Origin: Chloroflexota bacterium
GTDB taxonomy: Bacteria; Chloroflexota; Anaerolineae; UBA1429
Direction: 5' to 3'
DNA: 8,294 bases
Assembly (NCBI GenBank): GCA_012513595.1
Contig: JAAZBY010000492.1
Span: forward strand, 1 to 8,294
The position numbers and the translations under genes are program-made. Each line of letters begins with the position of its first letter. Position 1 is the stretch's first letter. Below are positions 1-3,535 of this stretch, piece after piece. The notes beneath the pieces are model-generated. The model was not told the DNA's origin and did no database searches. It saw only the letters and a program-made list of their open reading frames with translations.

Positions 1-499
1 GGTCGACGGGTTCTTCCTCAGGCGCAGGAGGCTCTTCCGCGGGCGCTGGCTCCTGGGTGGCCTGGGCCACAGGAGCCTCTGCCGGCGAGGGAGTGGCCTC
101 GGTAGCGGGCGTCCCGGCAGCGGCGCCGGCGGGAGCAGGGGCCGCGGATGGAGTAGGCAGGGCCGTGCCGGGGGCGCTCGCTGCGGGCGGCGGCATTACC
201 GCGGGCTGCGACAGGCCGGCCACGGTGCCCGCGGTGGTGACCAACGGGGGCTTGGCGACCGGCTGGGAGGTGGCGGGTGCAGCGGCTGGGGGCGTCTCGG
301 CGGTGGGCTCGTCTGTTTCGAGCTCCATCGTGAATGCGTCGCGGAACTCCTTGGTCACCTCATCCGTGCTCTCGCGGAACTGGCGCAGAAAGCGCCCCGC
401 CTGGCCGGCGAACTTGACCATGCGCTCGGGGCCGACGGCGATCATGGCGATGACGAGGATGACCAGGATCTCGGGGATGCCTATCCCAAAGATGTCCAT
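1..499 (-). CDS. TatA/TatB-type twin-arginine translocase subunit, C-terminus cut by window edge
   Basis: Membrane component of the Sec-independent export system, which moves folded proteins across the cytoplasmic membrane. Translation from the ATG at 499-497 starts MDIFGIGIPEILVILVIAMI: a short N-terminus, one hydrophobic segment (about residues 8-23), a GPERM turn (24-28) and a charged amphipathic helix (about 29-60). This is the TatA/B layout; the Gly-Pro-x-Arg turn resembles TatB more than the Phe-Gly of TatA, so I do not assign one symbol. Residues 61-166 are a low-complexity Pro/Ala/Glu/Thr tail that runs off the left edge, so the true end is unseen. An AGGAG at 513-509 lies 9 nt before the start. 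The gene follows nusB by 47 nt and is probably co-transcribed with it. The fold call is firm; the A or B subtype is not. Confidence 0.85.
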   Translation of the reverse strand, partial: MDIFGIGIPEILVILVIAMIAVGPERMVKFAGQAGRFLRQFRESTDEVTKEFRDAFTMELETDEPTAETPPAAAPATSQPVAKPPLVTTAGTVAGLSQPAVMPPPAASAPGTALPTPSAAPAPAGAAAGTPATEATPSPAEAPVAQATQEPAPAEEPPAPEEEPVD

Positions 500-524
500 A
501 CGTGTGGGCTCCTCTCAGGGCGGA

Positions 525-548
525 GAAGGCATGCCCCCAGCAGCCTTC
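525..548 (-). repeat. Hairpin at the nusB/tat junction
   Basis: Inverted repeat GAAGGC (525-530) with GCCTTC (543-548), extended inward by TGC (532-534) with GCA (540-542) past one bulged base, giving about 9 bp and a 5-nt loop. It begins on the nusB stop codon and ends 9 nt before the Tat gene's Shine-Dalgarno. No U-tract follows on the minus strand, so it is not a classical terminator; mRNA processing or partial attenuation are possible. Confidence 0.4.
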
Positions 549-1008
549 ATGATGTCGTCTGTGGCGGGGTCGGGGGGATGGGCGCAGTGGCTTCTTTGGC
601 GTACTCGTGACGTCTGGCCACCAGGGTTCCCAGAACCCCGTTCACAAAACGTCCGGAGCTATCGCTGCCAAACAGCTTGGCCAGCTCCACCGCTTCGTTG
701 ATGGCGACCTTGGGCGGAGTCTCGTGTTGGCACAGAATCTCGTAGGCGGCCAGGCGCAGGATGTTCCGGTCGATGACGGCCATCTGCTCGATGGGCCACT
801 CGGGCGCGATGCGCTGGAGGATCTGGTCCAACCGCTCGCGGTACTGCAGGACGCCCAGGGTCAGGTCCCGGCTGAACTGTTCGCCCTCGGGGGGCATGGA
901 CACTTCCTCCAGCCGCATGCGAATGGAGCGGGCGGGATCGTGTCCTACGATGTCAATCTCGAACAGCGCCTGGAAGGCCGCTATCCGCGCGCGACGCCTG
1001 AGCTTCAA
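547..1008 (-). CDS. nusB: Transcription antitermination factor NusB
   Basis: NusB binds boxA RNA together with S10 (NusE) and promotes antitermination of rRNA operons. The 153-residue product has the usual family length and all-helical pattern. The arginine-rich N-terminus (RRRARIAAFQALFEID, residues 4-19) is the RNA-binding helix; the core shows IDRNILRLAAYEIL (79-92), then KVAINEAVELAKLF (100-113) and RFVNGVLGTL (120-129), the family's most conserved block. The last 15 or so residues are a Pro/Thr-rich tail. The start is a TTG at 1008-1006, directly before KLRRRAR, with a GGAG at 1018-1015 six nt upstream. It lies 11 nt after the Asp23-family gene; an Asp23 paralogue next to nusB is also seen in Bacillus (yqhY-nusB), supporting both calls. 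Confidence 0.96.
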   Translation of the reverse strand: MKLRRRARIAAFQALFEIDIVGHDPARSIRMRLEEVSMPPEGEQFSRDLTLGVLQYRERLDQILQRIAPEWPIEQMAVIDRNILRLAAYEILCQHETPPKVAINEAVELAKLFGSDSSGRFVNGVLGTLVARRHEYAKEATAPIPPTPPQTTS

Positions 1009-1019
1009 CAGTATCTCCG

Positions 1020-1379
1020 CTACTTGTCCGCTTCTTCGGGCGCCGGCCGTTCCACGTCCTGGACGCGCACGTTGATGGCCAACACCGGCATCCCGACCAT
1101 CTCGGTGATGGCCCGCGATATGCGCGACTGGATCTCGCGGCCCAGTTCCAGGACGTTGGCGTCCTGCGCGACCACGATGGCCACGTCAATGGTGACGGCA
1201 TCATCGCTGACGCCCACGCGCACCCCGTCGGCCGTGCCCTTGCCCCGAAACAAGCGGTCCATGCCGCCCGACAGGTCCTTGGACATGCGCACAACACCAG
1301 GCACCGACAGCGCCGTCAGCCGCGCGATAGTGGCCAACACCTGTGGCGATATCTTGACTGTCCCCAGCCTGTTGTCCAT
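1020..1379 (-). CDS. Asp23/Gls24 family envelope stress response protein
   Basis: Small Asp23/Gls24 (DUF322) protein of 119 residues. Family members in Gram-positive bacteria are cytoplasmic, often membrane-associated, and linked to cell-envelope homeostasis; the biochemical role is not settled. Visible family features are the N-terminal LGTVKISPQVLATIARLTAL, the VPGV turn near residues 26-29, the alternating strand VTIDVAIVV, and a C-terminal MVGMPVLAINVRVQDV strand. There is no membrane anchor, unlike AmaP-type members. ATG at 1379-1377 has GGAGG at 1394-1390, 10 nt upstream. The neighbour nusB follows after 11 nt, matching the Bacillus yqhY-nusB pair, so it is probably YqhY-like rather than the YloU-like copy that usually precedes FakA. 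The family call is firm; the function is inferred. Confidence 0.92.
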   Translation of the reverse strand: MDNRLGTVKISPQVLATIARLTALSVPGVVRMSKDLSGGMDRLFRGKGTADGVRVGVSDDAVTIDVAIVVAQDANVLELGREIQSRISRAITEMVGMPVLAINVRVQDVERPAPEEADK

Positions 1380-1490
1380 TCCTGGTCAACCTCCGGAGGC
1401 CTCTAGCGGCTCACGCTGTCGGGCCCGACTAGACAGAAGGGCCGCGCGAGCATCCTCATGCGGCCCCTCAGACGTGGTGTTGTCACGGAG
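1380..1490. other. rpmF to Asp23 gene gap with stacked palindromes
   Basis: This 111-nt gap holds the hairpin at 1439-1466, a perfect 12-bp palindrome GTCGGGCCCGAC at 1418-1429, and the 10-bp palindrome CCTCCGGAGG at 1390-1399, which contains the Asp23 gene's Shine-Dalgarno. I see no -35/-10 pair for Asp23-nusB-tat on the minus strand, so these genes may depend on read-through from the rpmF promoter or on a promoter I cannot recognise. Confidence 0.5.
1439..1466 (-). terminator. Candidate terminator hairpin downstream of rpmF
   Basis: GGGCCGC (1439-1445) pairs with GCGGCCC (1460-1466); inside, GAG (1448-1450) pairs with CTC (1455-1457) around a 4-nt loop, separated by a 2x2 internal loop. 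On the minus strand the hairpin is followed by TTCTGTCT, a poor U-tract. It sits 25 nt past the rpmF stop, where a terminator for the DUF177-rpmF unit would be expected. It may be leaky, letting transcription reach Asp23 and nusB. Confidence 0.45.
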
Positions 1491-1679
1491 CTAGCTCGCT
1501 GACTCGATCCTGATCACTTCCTCGCCGCGATAGTTGCCGCAGTTCGGGCACACGGTATGGGGGAGCCTCTTGGAGCGACACGCCGGGCATACGACCAGGT
1601 TCGCGGCAGTCAGCCCATCGTGGCTGCGGCGGCGACGGGTCTTGCCCTTGGAAGTCTTCCGTTTCGGTAGAGGAGTCAT
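1491..1679 (-). CDS. rpmF: 50S ribosomal protein L32
   Basis: Structural protein of the large ribosomal subunit, 62 residues. The N-terminus MTPLPKRKTSKGKTRRRRSH is the basic rRNA-binding extension typical of L32. It is followed by four cysteines, CPAC (31-34) and CPNC (44-47), the zinc-ribbon form (C+) of the protein; many organisms also carry or instead have a cysteine-free form. ATG at 1679-1677 follows an AAAGGA seven nt upstream that overlaps the DUF177 stop codon; the genes are 12 nt apart and almost certainly translated from one message. DUF177 followed by rpmF is one of the most widely conserved bacterial gene pairs. Confidence 0.96.
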   Translation of the reverse strand: MTPLPKRKTSKGKTRRRRSHDGLTAANLVVCPACRSKRLPHTVCPNCGNYRGEEVIRIESAS

Positions 1680-1691
1680 CTGTATATCCTT

Positions 1692-2231
1692 TCAGGCCTT
1701 TTGGCTATCCGCGTCCAGCAGCTGTTTCAGAACCATCAGCCTGGGATCCACCGGTTCCGTCGTGCAGCCGCACGGCCCCAGGTTGAGGTTCATGCCACAC
1801 TGCGGGCACAACCCCTTGCAGTCCGCTCGGCAGAGCGCGGCGACGGGGGCCTCCATCACCACGTACTGCCGCACCACCTCGCCGATATCCAGGATGTGAT
1901 GCTCGTCGATCACCAGTTCGGGGCTCTCCTCATCGGTGATCGCCAGCTGGGCGCCCGTTTCGATGTCAATGGAGGGGATAAACTCCTCCTCGAACTGGAA
2001 GCGGATCTCGCTCTCGACCACGCTCAGGCACCGTCGGCACTCGCCGTTTACCGTTACCTGGGCCTTCCCAAAGGCCAGCACACCGTTCTCGGTGCGCAGC
2101 AGCGTCAGCTCCCCCTGTACGGGCACCGGGCCCGGGTTGAGATCGTCGAGATCGTTCAGGCTGCCCGCAATGGCAAGCCTGCGCGAGGCCCCGGTGTTGT
2201 CCTTGAGAAGCTGCGCAACGTTGTAGCGCAT
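1692..2231 (-). CDS. DUF177 (YceD) family protein, probable 23S rRNA accumulation protein
   Basis: DUF177/YceD protein, 179 residues. The E. coli homologue and plant relatives are implicated in 23S rRNA accumulation; the molecular mechanism is not firmly known. Diagnostic features are CRRCL (65-69), an acidic middle region, CRADCKGLCPQCGMNLNLG (134-152) with a further CGC at 154-156, and the near-terminal DPRL (162-165). The eight cysteines (65, 68, 134, 138, 142, 145, 154, 156) suggest metal-binding knuckles, although E. coli YceD lacks most of the C-terminal ones. ATG at 2231-2229 has GAGGTG at 2242-2237, five nt upstream. It is the first gene after the promoter at 2266-2294, so it leads a short DUF177-rpmF transcript. 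Confidence 0.93.
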   Translation of the reverse strand: MRYNVAQLLKDNTGASRRLAIAGSLNDLDDLNPGPVPVQGELTLLRTENGVLAFGKAQVTVNGECRRCLSVVESEIRFQFEEEFIPSIDIETGAQLAITDEESPELVIDEHHILDIGEVVRQYVVMEAPVAALCRADCKGLCPQCGMNLNLGPCGCTTEPVDPRLMVLKQLLDADSQKA

Positions 2232-2247
2232 TGCTACACCTCAATAG

Positions 2248-2261
2248 GACGCTAATGCGTC
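2248..2261 (-). promoter_or_regulatory. Perfect dyad at the predicted transcription start (operator or 5' hairpin)
   Basis: The minus strand reads GACGC-ATTA-GCGTC, a perfect 5-bp inverted repeat with a 4-nt loop. It begins four bases after the -10 hexamer and therefore overlaps or directly follows the likely +1 (A at 2260). It could be a repressor half-site pair, or the RNA could fold into a 5'-terminal stem-loop. It ends 5 nt before the Shine-Dalgarno. Confidence 0.5.
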
Positions 2262-2265
2262 AAAG

Positions 2266-2294
2266 ATTATAGCCCGGGGCCGGGTGGGTGTCAA
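2266..2294 (-). promoter_or_regulatory. Consensus housekeeping sigma promoter for DUF177-rpmF
   Basis: On the minus strand there is an exact TTGACA (-35, at 2294-2289), a 17-nt spacer (2288-2272) and an exact TATAAT (-10, at 2271-2266). Hexamers and spacing both match the consensus, in an otherwise GC-rich region where such AT-rich hexamers are unlikely by chance. The predicted start is near 2260, giving a leader of about 29 nt before the DUF177 ATG. A strong constitutive promoter fits a ribosomal protein gene. Confidence 0.88.
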
Positions 2295-2361
2295 AACGAG
2301 ATGGGAGAATCCGTGTGTGCGCCCCGCCCTCGGCCCAAGATCCTCTGGGGACGTGACGGGT

Positions 2362-2955
2362 CTAGACCTCCTCGTCCCCATCTTCGTACGGCTCGTAGGG
2401 CTGTTCCTCGGCCTCGCCATCATAGTCGGCCGTCTCAGCGGCGGCCTGGGAGCCGTCCTCGCCCGCCTCGCCCGTTTCCTCGTCGTGCGGGGCGTGCTCG
2501 GCGCGCCGTCGTTCCAGGTACTCCAGGCCGTTGCGCACCGTGCGCAGCAGGTCTGCGGCCGAGCGGCCGAGCTCGCGGAGCTGCGTCTCGGCGTATTCGT
2601 CAGCGCCGGCCCGGATCTCGGCCGCTGTCTGCCAGGCCTCGTCGACGATGCGACGGGCCTGCTGTTGCGCCAGCTCCTGTAGGCCGAACTCATCCAGCTG
2701 GCTGGCGGCATCCTCCTGAGCCTGGAGCATGATCTGCTTGGCGTCTTCCTGGGCACGGGCGATGAACTGGTCACGCGCCCGAAGCAGCTCCTGGGCCTCC
2801 TGCAGCTCTCTGGGCAGGCTAATGCGCATCTGGTCAATAATGTTCAGAAAGAGACTCTCGGAGACAACCACCTTGTTGGTGATCGGTATGCGCCAGCCCT
2901 TCTCCAAAAGCTCCTCGAGTCGGTCTACGAGCTGTAGGATATCGATGGTAATCAC
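2362..2955 (-). CDS. SepIVA/DivIVA-like coiled-coil protein (often annotated 'ATPase' or 'F0 subunit B-like')
   Basis: Protein of 197 residues related to the coiled-coil protein encoded between coaD and DUF177 in many Gram-positive bacteria. The mycobacterial relative SepIVA is a septation factor of the DivIVA type. Residues 4-50 match the family's N-terminal part (DILQLVDRLEELLEKG, then IPITNKVVV and IIDQMRISLPREL). Residues 50-150 are a long Glu/Gln/Arg/Ala-rich predicted coiled coil, with no Walker motif and so no basis for 'ATPase'. Residues 152-197 form a very acidic tail. The only canonical start is a GTG at 2955-2953, because an in-frame stop lies at 2991-2989. However, the AAAGGGG ribosome binding site (2961-2955) abuts this GTG and is better spaced for the ATC at 2946-2944. 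It probably acts at the membrane or septum; this is inferred from homology. Confidence 0.82.
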   Translation of the reverse strand: MITIDILQLVDRLEELLEKGWRIPITNKVVVSESLFLNIIDQMRISLPRELQEAQELLRARDQFIARAQEDAKQIMLQAQEDAASQLDEFGLQELAQQQARRIVDEAWQTAAEIRAGADEYAETQLRELGRSAADLLRTVRNGLEYLERRRAEHAPHDEETGEAGEDGSQAAAETADYDGEAEEQPYEPYEDGDEEV

Positions 2956-2961
2956 CCCTTT
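2955..2961 (-). promoter_or_regulatory. Shine-Dalgarno that conflicts with the GTG start
   Basis: AAAGGGG on the minus strand shares its last G with the GTG start codon (2955-2953), leaving no spacer. The same motif lies 8 nt before an in-frame ATC (2946-2944), where family proteins commonly begin (Met-Asp-Ile-Leu in relatives, Ile-Asp-Ile-Leu here). Confidence 0.5.
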
Positions 2962-2978
2962 CGCGGGCGGCCCTGAAC

Positions 2979-3007
2979 GGCGAGGCGCCTATGGCAGGCG
3001 CCTCGCC
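2979..3007 (-). repeat. Strong 11-bp hairpin spanning the coaD stop codon
   Basis: GGCGAGGCGCC (2979-2989) and GGCGCCTCGCC (2997-3007) are perfect inverted repeats around a 7-nt loop. On the minus-strand message the 5' arm encodes the last coaD codons and the TAG stop (2991-2989) starts in the loop. The sequence after the hairpin is GTTCAGGG, with no U-tract, so it is not a standard intrinsic terminator. It lies 18 nt upstream of the next gene's ribosome binding site. Confidence 0.7.
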
Positions 3008-3483
3008 CCTCCCAGGCGCGTGACAAGGGCTCGAGATACCACGGGCGGCACGAACTGCTCCAGCGGACCGCCTTCGCGGGCGATCTCCTTCACCACCGTA
3101 GAGCTGATAAAGGCATGCTCCAGGCTGGTCATGAGGCAAACGATGTCGACTTCGGGAGCCAGCTGCTGGTTGGTCATCGCGGTCTGGTATTCGAGTTCGA
3201 AATCGTACATGGCGCGCAGCCCACGCACAATGACCTGCGAGCCGATGCTCCGCACGAAATCCACCGTCAGGCCACCGTAACTCATCACGCGCACGTTCGG
3301 CGTGCCCTTGAGCGCCTCGGTGGCCAGCGCGACGCGCTCCTCAACGCTAAAGAGAACGGTCTTTTGCGGACGATCATAGACGGCGAGGATCAACTCGTCA
3401 AACAGCACTGCGGCACGCTTGGCGATGTCCATGTGACCATAGTGGACCGGATCAAAGCTCCCTGGGTAGACGGCGATGCGCAA
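2989..3483 (-). CDS. coaD: Phosphopantetheine adenylyltransferase (CoaD)
   Basis: CoaD transfers AMP from ATP to 4'-phosphopantetheine to form dephospho-CoA, the penultimate step of coenzyme A synthesis in the cytosol. The 164-residue product has the usual length. It shows YPGSFDPVHYGHMD (6-19) with the nucleotidyltransferase H-x-G-H motif, Lys41, VRGLRAMYDFELE (86-98) with Arg87 and Arg90, and ISSTVVKEIA (126-135), the ATP-binding Ser/Thr loop. I chose the TTG at 3483-3481 because GGAGGGG (3496-3490) lies six nt upstream and the family starts just before RIAVYPGSF. An ATG at 3498 and the reading frame up to 3579 would add residues unlike any CoaD. It follows recG by 52 nt; the gene often found between them, rsmD, is absent. 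Confidence 0.96.
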   Translation of the reverse strand: MRIAVYPGSFDPVHYGHMDIAKRAAVLFDELILAVYDRPQKTVLFSVEERVALATEALKGTPNVRVMSYGGLTVDFVRSIGSQVIVRGLRAMYDFELEYQTAMTNQQLAPEVDIVCLMTSLEHAFISSTVVKEIAREGGPLEQFVPPVVSRALVTRLGGARRLP

Positions 3484-3489
3484 GGGAAT

Positions 3490-3496
3490 CCCCTCC
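3490..3496 (-). promoter_or_regulatory. Strong Shine-Dalgarno fixing the coaD TTG start
   Basis: GGAGGGG on the minus strand, with a 6-nt spacer (ATTCCC) to the TTG at 3483-3481. The upstream ATG at 3498-3496 overlaps this motif and has no ribosome binding site of its own. Confidence 0.75.
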
Positions 3497-3517
3497 ATTA
3501 CGATGGGCCCCGCCCCC

Positions 3518-3532
3518 ACGGGCGACGCCCGT
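3518..3532 (-). repeat. Short hairpin after the recG stop
   Basis: ACGGGC (3518-3523) and GCCCGT (3527-3532) form a perfect 6-bp stem with a 3-nt loop, three bases after the recG stop codon and without a U-tract. It may be a processing or stability element between recG and coaD. Confidence 0.4.
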
Positions 3533-3535
3533 CGG

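Larger units (their letters stand above)
2232..2361 (-). promoter_or_regulatory. Intergenic region and 5' leader upstream of DUF177-rpmF
   Basis: This is the longest gap in the window (130 nt) and holds the sigma-70-type promoter, the start-site dyad and the DUF177 ribosome binding site. The distal part (2295-2361) is GC-rich. It contains a 10-bp palindrome GGTCTAGACC (2359-2368) over the stop codon of the upstream gene and a weak CCCAGA/TCT(T)GGG hairpin, but no recognisable terminator for the coaD cluster. Confidence 0.7.

Noticed and set aside
57..701. Plus-strand Ala/Gly/Val-rich frame opposite the Tat gene
   Set aside because: Its composition is the mirror of the Pro/Ala-rich Tat tail; the minus-strand product has a clear TatA/B N-terminus with a Shine-Dalgarno.
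607..1494. Plus-strand reading frame of 295 codons opposite nusB and the Asp23 gene
   Set aside because: Antisense to two recognised genes and spanning their junction; no motif and no convincing ribosome binding site.
2241..2837. Arg/Ser-rich minus-strand frame overlapping the SepIVA-like gene
   Set aside because: An out-of-frame shadow of the coiled-coil gene that also runs through the promoter and has no family features.
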